Shown one piece after another: positions 53,450 through 63,340 of a DNA stretch of 64,000 nt. Below the pieces are notes generated by a model. That model was not told the DNA's origin, did no database searches, and saw only the letters and a list, made by a program, of their open reading frames with translations. Every line of letters starts with the position of its first letter. Position 1 is the first letter of the stretch. Source of the DNA: Opitutaceae bacterium. Lineage in GTDB: Bacteria; Verrucomicrobiota; Verrucomicrobiia; Opitutales; Opitutaceae. Both the position numbers and the translations under genes were made by a program. Location: positions 1-64,000 of the forward strand of contig JAUSID010000264.1 of the NCBI GenBank assembly GCA_030648295.1, read 5' to 3'.

Positions 53450-54853
53450 CTCGCGTTACGGCTCCGATGCCGCGGCCGGCGTCGTGAACACGATCTTGCG
53501 CACTGATTACGACGGCACTTCACTCTCGTTCGGCGGCAGTATGCCGGAAAAGGAAGGCGGGGCCGATCGGCGGATGACGCTGACCTGGGGCAAGCGGATC
53601 AACAGCGGGCGCACCGCGCTCACGTTCATGGCCACTCGTTCAACGAGCGGCTGGCGTTGCGCGGCGAACTGTTCGTTTACGACGCGCGTTCCGAAACCCG
53701 CCGCGAGAAGCCGGCGGTGGACGGCCAGGACGAGTTCTACATCCACGCTGGAATCGACAATCCTTTCAATCCATTCGGCTCGCGCTTCTATCATCCGACT
53801 GGCGCGCCGAATCCCGATGGCACGAGGCGGCTCGTGGGCAAACGCAACCGGCTGCCCTTCGTGCGCGCGCTCGACCTTTCCGCCGCGGTGCGCACGGAGC
53901 GATTCAGCACCGCGGGCACCGCCACCAAGCCGAAAGTCGCGGTCGCTTACCGACCCAGCCGCACGCTGCTCTTCCGCGGCAGCTACAACCAATCATTCCG
54001 CGCCCCGAATCTCGTCCAGACGAACACGCAGCCGCTCCAGCGGAACGGCGCCTCCGCCGATCCTTACCGGGCTGACGTGACGCCGCTCCTCACCGACGAC
54101 TCGAGCAACCGGACGAATCTTCGGATCGGCAACGAAAACCTCACGCCGGAGGAATCCGACACGTGGACCGCCGGCCTCGTGGTCGAGGTGCCATTCGTAA
54201 AGGGGCTTTCGATGACGTTCGATTATTTCGAATTGAAGCAGCGCGGAGTCGTCGGCCGGGCGGTGATCATCACCGAGAACTACATCAATCTCGCCGGCCG
54301 CGACGTCCGCGGCTGGGAGGCATCGATGCAATATCGTTTCCCGCGCACGCGTCTCGGGCGGTTCAGCCTGCGCTCGGACGTGACCTATGCGCTGCGGTTC
54401 AAAACCAAGGAGAATCCAGGTTCGAATTGGGAGTCGTCGCGCGAGGAAAACGGCCGGCCGAAATGGCGGGCTACCGCGAGCCTCGCGTGGCGGCAGGGCG
54501 GCTGGTTCGCGAGCTGGTTCACGAACTATGCGGGCGAATTCGTCGACACCTCCGCGGCGACTACCGCCGCCGTGTGGCAGGCGCTGGGTTATCCGGATTA
54601 CATCCGCCACTACGACAATGACGGACTGGATCGCTACTACTTCCGCGTCGAGCCGGCGATTTCACACACGGTGAACGTCGGTTACGAGTTCAGCCGCCCG
54701 CGAGGCTGGCTGCGCCACACCTCCGTGCGGGCAGGCGTGAGCAACGTCCTCGGCGCGGAGCCGCCGTTCCTCGACAACACGACCGCCGGTTCGACCGGCA
54801 CGATTGCGTCGCGCGGCCGCACCTACACGACGCACGCCTCCAAACGCTTTTGA
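53450..54853 (+). pseudogene. TonB-dependent receptor, truncated and frameshifted
   Basis: The reading RYGSDAAAGVVNTIL (53454 on) is the end of a plug domain, followed by SFGGSMPEKEGGADRRMTL. At about 53625 the frame changes and barrel strands follow: RGELFVYDARSET, FRGSYNQSFRAPNLVQ (conserved PNL motif), ENLTPEESDTWTAGLV, ending in HASKRF, a normal outer-membrane C-terminus. Signal peptide, TonB box and most of the plug are missing and part of the barrel seems deleted, so it is not functional. Confidence 0.8.
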
Positions 54854-55038
54854 CCCCGTTTTGACGACGAGCGGCCAATGGCGGATGAATCGCGCGGCCA
54901 TCAAGACGGCACGGTGAGCGCGCGAGGTAGGATGTATTATCTGGAGACTGCCAGGGAGCGGTCATGACGCGCCGCGACCGGCGAGGTTGTCGGGTTGCGG
55001 TCGGAGCAAATCGCTGCCACGTATGCCGCCTTTCTTTC

Positions 55039-56778
55039 ATGGCCCGAATACTGCTCGCCGCTGTTTTTGTTTTTGTCGCCACCGGCGTCACCGCCGTCCC
55101 CGTCACGCTGAAGCCGGTCACCTCGAAGAACGGCACGGTTGTCGCGGCCCATCCGCAGGCGGCCGAGGCCGGGCTCGCGGTGCTGAAGGCGGGCGGAAAC
55201 GCGATTGATGCGGCGGTGGCGACATCGCTCGCCGTGAGCGTGGCCGAGCCCTACGGCTCCGGGCTCGGCGGGAAATTGATGCTCCTGTTTTACGAGGCAA
55301 AGAGCGGCAGGACTTACGCCGTCGACGCGATGGATGCGGCGGGAAGCGTTGACGTTCCCGCATACGTGCAACGGCCGGTTGAGGATCGAAGTTATGGATA
55401 CGGGTCGGTTTGCGTGCCGGGGCTGGGTGCCGGGCTCTGGGCCGCGCATGAACGATGGGGCCGCCGAAAATGGGCGGCCAATGTGCAGCCGGCGATCGAA
55501 CTGGCACGCGACGGATTTCGCGTGCTGCCGAAGACGCGGGAATTTTTCGGCGAACAGGAGAAGAAGCTACGCCGCGGTGATGCCGAAATCGCGCGGCTGT
55601 TCCTGCCGGATGGAAAACTCCCCGCGGTGGACACGTTGCTCGCGAATCCCGATCTCGCCCTGACGTTTGAGCTCTACGCGAAACACGGACGCGACGGCAT
55701 TTATCGCGGCCCCGTGGCGGAGGCGATTGTCGCCGCCGCCCAACAGGGCGGCGGCGTGCTCACGCTCCAGGATTTCGCGCGCTATCAGGCGCGGATCACG
55801 GAACCGATTTTCGCCCCGTTTCGCGGCTACACGCTGGTGTGCGCGCCGCCACCCGCCAGCGGCGCCGCGCTGTTTCTGCCGATCATGAAGGCGCTGGAGC
55901 AGGAGACGTTTGGCGGCGGACCACTTCGGACGGCGGCCAACCTGGATCGGATTGGCCGCGTGTGGCGTGCGGTCGGACCCGAAGTGTCGCGCACGATCGC
56001 CGACGTGCCGGAGTCACGTTTTCTGTTCGAAAAACTCCTCGCGCCGGACTCGATCGCCAGGATTCGCGAAAAGGCGTTCGGTCCGGCGGAGAAACAGCGC
56101 AAGGTGTCCGCGCTGGGGCGGGGAGCCGTGCCATTCGCCGCATCGTTGTCAGCCCGCGCGGTGATCGACGAGTCGCCATTCTACGAGAGCGAAATGGCCG
56201 CGACGACGCACTGGATCGTGGTTGATCGCGAGGGCAACATCGTGTGCGCGACCCAATCGCAAAGCCTGCATTTTGGCGCGGGCGTGGTGCCGCCGGGAAC
56301 GGGGATCGTGATGAACGACTCGATGAGCAACTTCAGTTTCGCCGAGCCGAAGAGCATCAATTACGTTGCGCCCGGCAAACGCTCGCGGAGCACGATCGCG
56401 CCGACGATCGTGTTGCGCGATGGCAAGCCTGTCCTCGCCATCGGGATTCCGGGCGCGTCGCGGATTCCGACCGCGCTGCTCCAGGTACTGTTGGATCGGC
56501 TTGCACTCAACCGGCCGCTGGCCGAGGCGATCGGCGACACGCGCGTGCATTACTATTCACCGTTTCGCAGCGAGGAACCCGAGGCCTTCGAAGCCGAGCA
56601 GTCGCTGCCGCACGCCGAAGCCGAGGCGTTGCAGGCGCTCGGGTGGAAGGTCGTGCTATTCGAACCCGCGGGCACCGGCCGGCATTTCGGCGGAATCAAC
56701 GCCATCGAATTCAACGCTGACGGCACGCGGACAGGTTACGCCGATCCGCGCCGGACCAACGCGGCGGTCGGGTACTAG
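55039..56778 (+). CDS. Gamma-glutamyltransferase family protein, secreted
   Basis: 579 aa from ATG 55039, which gives a signal peptide (ILLAAVFVFVATGVTA). Ntn-hydrolase of the GGT type: GNAIDAAVATSLAVSVAEPYGSGLGG (about 53-78), and the self-processing Thr at the start of the small subunit in ATTHWIVVDREGN (about 392-404), followed by NDSMSNFSF and GKRSRSTIAPTIV. Acts on glutathione or gamma-glutamyl compounds in the periplasm. An upstream extension to 54964 in frame lacks a signal and is less likely. Confidence 0.9.
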   Translation: MARILLAAVFVFVATGVTAVPVTLKPVTSKNGTVVAAHPQAAEAGLAVLKAGGNAIDAAVATSLAVSVAEPYGSGLGGKLMLLFYEAKSGRTYAVDAMDAAGSVDVPAYVQRPVEDRSYGYGSVCVPGLGAGLWAAHERWGRRKWAANVQPAIELARDGFRVLPKTREFFGEQEKKLRRGDAEIARLFLPDGKLPAVDTLLANPDLALTFELYAKHGRDGIYRGPVAEAIVAAAQQGGGVLTLQDFARYQARITEPIFAPFRGYTLVCAPPPASGAALFLPIMKALEQETFGGGPLRTAANLDRIGRVWRAVGPEVSRTIADVPESRFLFEKLLAPDSIARIREKAFGPAEKQRKVSALGRGAVPFAASLSARAVIDESPFYESEMAATTHWIVVDREGNIVCATQSQSLHFGAGVVPPGTGIVMNDSMSNFSFAEPKSINYVAPGKRSRSTIAPTIVLRDGKPVLAIGIPGASRIPTALLQVLLDRLALNRPLAEAIGDTRVHYYSPFRSEEPEAFEAEQSLPHAEAEALQALGWKVVLFEPAGTGRHFGGINAIEFNADGTRTGYADPRRTNAAVGY

Positions 56779-56866
56779 CCCGCATTTTTTTCGCGACGGC
56801 GCTCGAATAAGATGGCGAGGCGCGAGCCGCCTTGCGCCGGACGCCGGACCGCATCTCAATCCCTGC

Positions 56867-58300
56867 ATGCGCATGCAACGCCTTCCGGCCCTCTTGATCG
56901 TCACGCTCCTGCCGCTTGCCGCCCAAGCGACCAAGCCGGAGGTGCTCCGGCGGATCGACGCCACCAAGGGGATCTACGAGGAGATGGCGCTGAAAATCTG
57001 GTCGTATGCGGAGGTCGGCTACAAAGAGACGCGCAGTTCGGCCCTTCTCCAGGAACAGCTGCGGCGGGAGGGTTTCAGGATCGAGGCGGGCGTGGCCGGC
57101 ATGCCGACCGCGTTCGTCGCGGCCCATGGCAGCGGCCGACCGGTGATTGCGATTCTGGGGGAGTACGATGCGTTGCCCGGTGTTTCCCAGGAGGCGGTGC
57201 CCGAAAAGAAGGAGCGGCCGGGAGCGAGCGCGGGACATGCGTGCGGGCATCACCTGTTCGGTGCGGCGTCGTTGCAGGCGGCGGCGGCGGTCAGGGAATG
57301 GATGATCGCGACGGGGCAGCGGGGCACGATTCGGTATTACGGCACCCCGGCGGAGGAAGGCGGTTCGGGCAAGGTCTACATGGTCCGCGCCGGGCTGTTC
57401 AACGATGTGGACATCACGCTCCACTGGCACCCGTCGGACCGCAACGGCATCCAGATGGCGTCCTCCCTGGCGAACAAGTCGGCGAAGTTCCGGTTCCGCG
57501 GCGTCGCGGCGCACGCGGCCGGCTCGCCCGACCGCGGCCGTTCGGCGCTGGACGGCGTGGAGGCGATGAATCACATGGTCAACCTGATGCGCGAGCACGT
57601 GCCGGATTCGACGCGCATCCATTATGTGATTACGCGGGGGGGCGAGGCTCCCAACGTCGTGCCCGCCTTTGCGGAGGTGTATTACTACGCCCGCAGCCCC
57701 GGCCGCGAAGTGCTGGCGGAAATCTGGGACCGGCTGGAAAACGCCGCGCGCGGCGCCGCGCTCGGCACCGGGACGAAGGTCGAGTGGGAGGTCACGGGCG
57801 GCGTTTACGAACTCCTGCCCAACGAGGTGCTCGGCCGGTTGATGCACGACAATCTGTCCGCGATCGGAGGCGTGAAGTATGACGAAGCGGAAAAGGCCTT
57901 TGCGCTGAAGATTGCGAAGACGGTGTTCGGCAAACCGCCGGCACCCGAAGCGGCCGCCATCGTGCCGACCTTCGTCGCGAACCCGCCGCGCGAAGGGGGT
58001 GGCTCGACCGATGTCGGGGATGTGAGCTGGGTCGTCCCCACGGTTGGGCTGCGGGCTGCGACGTGGGCTCCCGGCACTCCCGCGCACAGCTGGCAGGCGG
58101 TCGCTTGCGGAGGAACGACGCTCGGCTTGAAGGGAATGAACGTGGCGGCCAAGACCCTTGCGGCCACGGCGATCGACTTGTTCACGCGGCCGGAAACGGT
58201 CGCCAAGGCGCGCGCGGAACTCGAAAAGCGCCGCGGTCCCGATTTCAAATACACCGCGTTGGTCGGCGATCGGCCACCGGCATTGAATTATCGGGACTGA
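56867..58300 (+). CDS. M20 family amidohydrolase/peptidase (AbgB-like), secreted
   Basis: 477 aa. Signal peptide (LPALLIVTLLPLAAQA). Metal-site segments of the M20 family: ILGEYDALPG (about 95), GHACGHHLFG (about 124, Cys/His), TPAEEGGSG (about 160, Glu), LHWHPSD (about 187) and GSTDVGDVSW (about 384). Resembles aminobenzoyl-glutamate utilisation protein B and related aminoacylases, in a normal length for that group. Start ATG 56867; 56873 also possible. Follows the GGT gene by 88 bp, so both may break down glutamyl or acyl-amino compounds together. Confidence 0.9.
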   Translation: MRMQRLPALLIVTLLPLAAQATKPEVLRRIDATKGIYEEMALKIWSYAEVGYKETRSSALLQEQLRREGFRIEAGVAGMPTAFVAAHGSGRPVIAILGEYDALPGVSQEAVPEKKERPGASAGHACGHHLFGAASLQAAAAVREWMIATGQRGTIRYYGTPAEEGGSGKVYMVRAGLFNDVDITLHWHPSDRNGIQMASSLANKSAKFRFRGVAAHAAGSPDRGRSALDGVEAMNHMVNLMREHVPDSTRIHYVITRGGEAPNVVPAFAEVYYYARSPGREVLAEIWDRLENAARGAALGTGTKVEWEVTGGVYELLPNEVLGRLMHDNLSAIGGVKYDEAEKAFALKIAKTVFGKPPAPEAAAIVPTFVANPPREGGGSTDVGDVSWVVPTVGLRAATWAPGTPAHSWQAVACGGTTLGLKGMNVAAKTLAATAIDLFTRPETVAKARAELEKRRGPDFKYTALVGDRPPALNYRD

Positions 58301-58410
58301 CCCCGCTGGCAGGGCAGACGAAAGCTTCCGGTGCTCCATACGCTGCCCGGAAGTTTCCGGACAAAACTCTTGCCAAGGGGGCGCGGCGTCTCTGTTTTCG
58401 ACCGCTCTCC

Positions 58411-58605
58411 ATGCAAAAGACCAAGAAGTCCGTTGCCAAGCGGTTCAAATTAACCGCCAGGGGCAAGCTCATGCGCCGCACGCCTGGCTTCCGTCACCTG
58501 CTTGGCGCAAAGAGCACGAAGTCCAAACGACGTGCTTCCCGCGACAAGCTCGTGGCCGAGGGCCATGCCCGGGCACTCAAGCGCTGCCTGCCGTTCGGCC
58601 TGTAA
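58411..58605 (+). CDS. rpmI: Ribosomal protein bL35
   Basis: 64 aa, the normal length. The family pattern KSVAKRFKLTARGK and HLLGAKSTKSKRR is complete. It precedes rplT, as usual; infC is not upstream here. Confidence 0.96.
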   Translation: MQKTKKSVAKRFKLTARGKLMRRTPGFRHLLGAKSTKSKRRASRDKLVAEGHARALKRCLPFGL

Positions 58606-58694
58606 GTCGTTAGCCGACCGCGCATCCACCATAACTTCGCCGGCGGGTGAAATCAAAAGCCGACCCACCGCGATTAACCTAAAAGGAAAATAAC

Positions 58695-59096
58695 ATGGCT
58701 CGTGCAACCAACTCCCCCGCGTCGCGCAAGCGGCGCAAGAAAGTGCTGAAATACGCCAAGGGCTATTTCGGCAACAAGTCCAAGCTCTTCCGCTACGCGA
58801 AAGAAGCCGTCCAGCACGCCTGGCAGTATGCCTACGCGGCGCGCCGCAAGAAGAAGGGCGATCGTCGTTCCCTCTGGATCGTCCGGCTCAACGCCGCCTG
58901 CCGCAACAACGGCATCAGCTACAGCCGGTTCATCGAGGGCCTGCATGCCGCGAACATCCAGCTCGATCGCAAGGTCCTGAGCGATCTCGCGATTCGCGAC
59001 GAGGTGGCCTTTACCGGCCTGGTCAAACAAGCCCAAGACGCGTTGAAGACCAAGGCAGGCGCGGCCAAGAAGGCCCCCGCCGCCGCCAAGGCCTGA
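58695..59096 (+). CDS. rplT: Ribosomal protein bL20
   Basis: 133 aa. Conserved start MARATNSPASRKRRKKVLK, then GYFGNKSKLFRYAKE and YSRFIEGLHAANIQLDRKVLSDLA. A short Ala/Lys-rich C-terminal extension (about residues 118-133). Ribosome binding site AAGGA at 58682-58686. Confidence 0.97.
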   Translation: MARATNSPASRKRRKKVLKYAKGYFGNKSKLFRYAKEAVQHAWQYAYAARRKKKGDRRSLWIVRLNAACRNNGISYSRFIEGLHAANIQLDRKVLSDLAIRDEVAFTGLVKQAQDALKTKAGAAKKAPAAAKA

Positions 59097-59151
59097 GTCA
59101 GTTTCTCAACGCGAGCCCCGGCGGGCTCGCCTCCCTGTTTCCAATTTCAGG

Positions 59152-59192
59152 AAGGACGGGTCCCGCGCCGCGGGATTCCGTCCTTTATTTTT
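59152..59192 (+). terminator. Rho-independent terminator after rplT
   Basis: Long GC stem, outer arms AAGGACGG (59152-59159) and CCGTCCTT (59178-59185) and inner arms TCCCGCG/CCGCGGGA, followed by a T-rich run. A second, shorter hairpin (8-bp stem, 59111-59130) precedes it. Confidence 0.85.
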
Positions 59193-59219
59193 GGCCACTC
59201 ACGAATCTTTCTCTTTCCT

Positions 59220-59288
59220 CTTTCTCTTAATCTTCCTCCCTCCGATTCTGTTTTGAGAGAAAGAAGAAAGATAAAGATTAAGAGAAAG
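59220..59288. repeat. 15-bp inverted repeat in the pheS leader
   Basis: CTTTCTCTTAATCTT at 59220-59234 is inverted at 59274-59288 with a 39-base purine-rich loop. It lies 26 bp before the pheS ATG, so it could be an attenuator or mRNA stability element. Function unknown. Confidence 0.65.
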
Positions 59289-59314
59289 GCATTTCGTCCG
59301 CCTCTGCACTTTCC

Positions 59315-60358
59315 ATGCAAGATCAACTTTCCGCCCTTCTCGCCAAAGCCTCGGCCGAATTGCCCGGGCTGAAGGCGCGTCCCGAGTTCGAGGCCGCCAA
59401 GGCCCGCTATGTCGGCCCGAACGGCGAGCTCACCGCGCTGATGAAGCAGATGGGCACCGTGCCGAAGGAGCAGCGGCCGGCCGCCGGCAAGCTGATTAAC
59501 GAAACGAAGACACAGCTCCAGGCGCAGCTCGACGCCGCGCTTGCCCGCATCGGTGCGGCGGAACTTGCCGCGCAACTCGGGCCGGCGGTCGATCCGACGC
59601 TGCCTTCACCTGACGTCGGGCCCGGCACGTATCATCCGCTGACCCTCGTCCGCGAGGAGATGTGCCGGATTCTGCGCAAGGTCGGCTTCGTGGTGGCCGA
59701 CGGACCGGAGGTTGAAACCGAATACTACTGCTTCGATGCGCTGAACACGCCGTCCGATCACCCGGCACGCGACGAGAAGGACACGTTCTATTTCCCGGAC
59801 TCGGCGCGTTTCGGCAACGTGTCGAAGAAAACTCCCGAGGAGAAATACCTGCTCCGCACGCACACCTCGTCGGTGCAGATCCGCACCATGCTGAAGGGGC
59901 CGCCTCCGATCCGGATCGTTTCGCCCGGTCGCGTTTACCGGCGCGACACCACGGACGCGACGCACAGCGCGAACTTCCACCAGCTGGAGTGCCTCTACGT
60001 CGACCGCAACGTCACGGTCCGCGACCTCAAGGCGCTGCTCGATTACATCTTCGCGTCATTGCTCGGCAAGGACACCAAGACGCGATTCCGGCCGCACTAT
60101 TTCGGCTACACGGAGCCGAGCTTCGAGGTGGACCTCAGCGCGCGTCACCTGCCGAAGGTGAAGAAGGAATGGATTGAAATCGGCGGCTGCGGGATGGTCG
60201 ACCCGACCGTGTTCGAGGCGGTCGGCTACGATCCCGATATCTGGAGCGGCTATGCGTTCGGCATGGGCCTCGAGCGGCTGGCGATGCTCCTCTACGGCAT
60301 CGATGACATCCGTTACTTTTACCAAAACGATCTGCGGTTTTTGAAACAATTTGCCTGA
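59315..60358 (+). CDS. pheS: Phenylalanine--tRNA ligase alpha subunit
   Basis: 347 aa. N-terminal coiled coil (about 1-90), then class II catalytic core: ADGPEVETEYYCFDALN (about 128), RTHTSSVQIRTM (motif 2 region, about 186), FHQLECLYVDRN (about 222) and GFAMGMGLERLAML-like motif 3 GYAFGMGLERLAMLLYG (about 314). With PheT it charges tRNA-Phe. Confidence 0.97.
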   Translation: MQDQLSALLAKASAELPGLKARPEFEAAKARYVGPNGELTALMKQMGTVPKEQRPAAGKLINETKTQLQAQLDAALARIGAAELAAQLGPAVDPTLPSPDVGPGTYHPLTLVREEMCRILRKVGFVVADGPEVETEYYCFDALNTPSDHPARDEKDTFYFPDSARFGNVSKKTPEEKYLLRTHTSSVQIRTMLKGPPPIRIVSPGRVYRRDTTDATHSANFHQLECLYVDRNVTVRDLKALLDYIFASLLGKDTKTRFRPHYFGYTEPSFEVDLSARHLPKVKKEWIEIGGCGMVDPTVFEAVGYDPDIWSGYAFGMGLERLAMLLYGIDDIRYFYQNDLRFLKQFA

Positions 60359-60365
60359 AGTTACT

Positions 60366-60570
60366 CCCGCGAATCACGCGAATGAACGCGAATACACCCC
60401 GGTTTGTCATTCTGAGGCTTGGCGAAGAATCCAGCACACTGTCCGCACGCGGTCGCGCCGCTGGATTCTTCGGCAGCCCTCAGAATGACAGGTGTTGGGT
60501 ATTCATCGCCTCGTTCACGCAATCCCACCTGCTCCAGCACTCATTCGCGTAAATTGGCGTGATTCGCGGG
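60366..60570. repeat. Nested inverted repeat (REP/MITE-like) between pheS and pheT
   Basis: Outer arms CCCGCGAATCACGC (from 60366) and GCGTGATTCGCGGG (to 60570). Inner arms about 31 bp: 60405-60435 and 60460-60490, matching apart from a few bases (core TGTCATTCTGAG...GAAGAATCCAGC). Two palindromes are nested in one ~205-bp unit. The inner motif belongs to a type of dispersed bacterial repeat I recognise (GTCATTCTGAG...GAAGAATC). Confidence 0.8.
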
Positions 60571-60584
60571 CCACAAATTTTCCA

Positions 60585-63047
60585 GTGAAAATCTCTCTCA
60601 ATTGGCTGAAGGACTACGTGCAGCTCGACGCGTCCGTCGACGAGATAACCCGCGCGATCACTTTCCTTGGCTTCGAGGTCGAGGGTGTTCAGCCCACCGG
60701 TGCGCCGAAGCTCGAGCACGTCGTGGTCGGCGAAATCCTCACGCGCGCGCGGCACCCGAACGCCGACAAGCTTTCCGTATGTACGGTCGATGTCGGCCCG
60801 GCCGGCGGGGTGAAGACGATCGTCTGCGGGGCGCACAATTGCGATGCCGGCAATCGCGTCCTGGTGGCGCTGCCCGGCGCGGTGTTGCCCGGCAATTTCC
60901 AGATCAAGGAGTCGAAGATTCGCGGCCAGGCTTCGGCCGGCATGATGTGTTCACCGGACGAAATCGGCATGGGCTCGGATCACAGCGGGCTCCTGATCCT
61001 CGACGGGAAGCCCGCCCTCGGTACGTCGATCAACGAGGCACTGCCACCGGGCGACACGGTTTTCGACATCGAGATTACGCCGAATCGTCCGGACGCTCTC
61101 TCGCACCTCGGCATCGCGCGGGAATTGGCCGCGTGGTTCAAGCTGCGGCTGATGTACCCTCAGGAAAAATTCCACGGCGCGCTCGCCGACGAGGGCCCCC
61201 GTCCTGATTTGCTTGCCGGCGTCCGGGTCGACGCACCGGAGGACTGCCCGCTCTACACGGCTCACGTCATCACCGGAATCAAGATTGGCCCGAGCCCGGG
61301 CTGGATGCAGGAACGGCTCAAGGCCGTGGGCCTGCGTCCGATCAACAACGTCGTCGACGTCGGCAACTACGTCATGCTCGAGACCGGCCAGCCGCTGCAC
61401 GCCTTCGATGCGCGCAAGCTGGGCGGCAACCAGATCGTGGTTCGTCGCGCGACCGACGGCGAAAAGATCGTCACGCTCGACGGCAAGGAACGCACGCTCA
61501 GCAGCCGGATGCTCGTCATCGCCGATGCCAGCCGGCCGGTGGTGATTGCCGGAATCATGGGCGGCGAGAATTCCGGTGTGAGCGACGACACGACCGATCT
61601 GGTGCTCGAGTGCGCGATCTTCAAACGCCAGTCGATCCGCTGGACCTCGCGCAAGGTCGGGCTCACTTCCGATTCCTCCTATCGTTACGAGCGCGGCGTC
61701 GATCCGCATGGCGCACTCGAAGCGGCGTACCGCGCGATTGACCTCATCATCGAGACGGCGGGCGGCCGGGTGGTCGGACCGGCGTATCGGATTGGCGGTG
61801 ACATCCCGTGGCAGCGCGAAATCGTGGTCACGCACGACTACATCACGGAAAAAATCGGTTTCGACATCCCGGCCGAGGAAATGCGCGCCGCGTTCGAAGC
61901 GCTCGAGCTCACGGTGACGCGCGAGGAGGAAACCGAGCATCCGGCTCGCGGGCCCGCGTGGACGGTCAGCATTCCCAGCTGGCGTGATGACCTCGATCGC
62001 CCGATCGACCTCGTGGAGGAAGTACTGCGGTTGTACGGCACGGAAAAAATCCCGGTAACGGCGGTGACCTCGCCCGGTTTGCTGGTCGACGATGATCCCA
62101 TCGTACTCTTCAACCGGCGCGTGACCGATTACCTCGTCGGCCACGATTTCCACGAGTGCGTGAACTACACGCTGCGTCCGGCGAAGGAGATCGCCACGTG
62201 GGTGTCGCAGACCGCGGCCCAGGAACTCGCGCTCGCGAATCCGTTCGTCGAGGATCAGTCGCACCTGCGGCCAACGCTGATCACGGGATTGATGGAATCG
62301 CTGCGGCTCAACCAGTCTCGCGGCGTCACCGTGTCGCGGTTATGCGAGACGGGCCGGATATTCATCGAACACAACGGGCAGAACCTCGAGTGCGCGGCGG
62401 CCGGATTCATCATCGCCGAACCGGTCGGCGCGCGCAACTGGCTGCGTCGCGAGCCGGCCGACTTCTACGCGGTCAAACATCACGTTGGGGCGATCGCCGC
62501 GATCGGTGGAGTCGATCTAAACTGGCAGCCGCTCACACCTGTGATCGGCCCCTACGGCTGGCAGGAGGGGCACTCCGCGTGCGCCGGCGACATGGCTGAC
62601 GGCTGGGTGGCGCGGTTCGGGCTGCTGAATCTCGCGATGGTCAAGTCGCTCGGCATCGAGGGGAAAGTGTACGCCGGAATTTTCGCGCTGCGGCCGGAAA
62701 AGCTGTCGGCGGCCGAAACGCGCCGCCGGTATTCGGACTTCAGCCTGTTCCCCGCGGCCTGGCGCGATCTCGCACTGGTCGTCGACACCGCCATGCCGGC
62801 GGCCGACGTGGAAAAAACGCTGGCGAAGGTCGCGCGCGCCGCGACGGGCAATGCGTTTTCCGTCGAAGCCGTGAGCGTGTTCGATGTCTACCAGGGCAAG
62901 GGGCTGCCGGACGGAAAGAAGAGCCTGGCCTTCAATCTCGTGTTCCGCTCGTCCGAGCGAACGCTCACCGACGACGAAGTGAACGCCGCGTTCACGAAGA
63001 TCCAGAGGGACATCACGGCCGACGGGAAGATCGCGATCCGGGCCTGA
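60585..63047 (+). CDS. pheT: Phenylalanine--tRNA ligase beta subunit
   Basis: 820 aa from GTG 60585 (VKISLNWLKDYV is the conserved N-terminus; the longer reading includes repeat DNA). tRNA-binding domain (about 40-155: HPNADKLSVCTVDVG), B3/B4 editing domain (about 200-390), B5 (ITEKIGFDIPAEEM, about 420), class-II-like core and the FDX-ACB anticodon-binding C-terminus (SVFDVYQGKGLPDGKKSLAFNL). Confidence 0.97.
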   Translation: MKISLNWLKDYVQLDASVDEITRAITFLGFEVEGVQPTGAPKLEHVVVGEILTRARHPNADKLSVCTVDVGPAGGVKTIVCGAHNCDAGNRVLVALPGAVLPGNFQIKESKIRGQASAGMMCSPDEIGMGSDHSGLLILDGKPALGTSINEALPPGDTVFDIEITPNRPDALSHLGIARELAAWFKLRLMYPQEKFHGALADEGPRPDLLAGVRVDAPEDCPLYTAHVITGIKIGPSPGWMQERLKAVGLRPINNVVDVGNYVMLETGQPLHAFDARKLGGNQIVVRRATDGEKIVTLDGKERTLSSRMLVIADASRPVVIAGIMGGENSGVSDDTTDLVLECAIFKRQSIRWTSRKVGLTSDSSYRYERGVDPHGALEAAYRAIDLIIETAGGRVVGPAYRIGGDIPWQREIVVTHDYITEKIGFDIPAEEMRAAFEALELTVTREEETEHPARGPAWTVSIPSWRDDLDRPIDLVEEVLRLYGTEKIPVTAVTSPGLLVDDDPIVLFNRRVTDYLVGHDFHECVNYTLRPAKEIATWVSQTAAQELALANPFVEDQSHLRPTLITGLMESLRLNQSRGVTVSRLCETGRIFIEHNGQNLECAAAGFIIAEPVGARNWLRREPADFYAVKHHVGAIAAIGGVDLNWQPLTPVIGPYGWQEGHSACAGDMADGWVARFGLLNLAMVKSLGIEGKVYAGIFALRPEKLSAAETRRRYSDFSLFPAAWRDLALVVDTAMPAADVEKTLAKVARAATGNAFSVEAVSVFDVYQGKGLPDGKKSLAFNLVFRSSERTLTDDEVNAAFTKIQRDITADGKIAIRA

Positions 63048-63114
63048 CCTCAGGGCAGACCCTGGCAGGCCGCTCCACGGCCGACTCCCGTCGGCCCCGT
63101 TCAGGCTGGACGGC

Positions 63115-63258
63115 TCAGGCGAGCGCCTCGCGACAGTACTGAACGCACTTCGCCACTTCCGCGACCGGATTTGAACCCTCCGGGATCTTGTATTCGAGTT
63201 CGATGTCGCCCGGGAACGTCCACTTTTCCTTCCGCATCAGCTGGCACGCGCTGCTTGT
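63115..63258 (-). pseudogene. C-terminal remnant of a sugar phosphate isomerase/epimerase
   Basis: On the minus strand MRKEKWTFPGDIELEYKIP and AKCVQYCREALA (stop 63115-63117) match the last ~45 residues of xylose-isomerase-like barrels, including the final Glu strand. Nothing more of the gene is upstream. Confidence 0.7.
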
Positions 63259-63340
63259 TCTTTCCAACCCAATCGCGGCGGTTGACGCCGTCTCCCTGAA
63301 GACAACGCATTTGGCCCTTCAAGGTTTCTGGTTCCGGCAA

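Noticed and set aside
56711-58339. 542-aa minus-strand frame opposite the M20 peptidase
   Set aside because: Shadow frame; composition is the mirror of the real gene.
63048-63112. Possible pheT terminator
   Set aside because: Several small GC hairpins occur (for example around 63069-63083) but none has a T-run.
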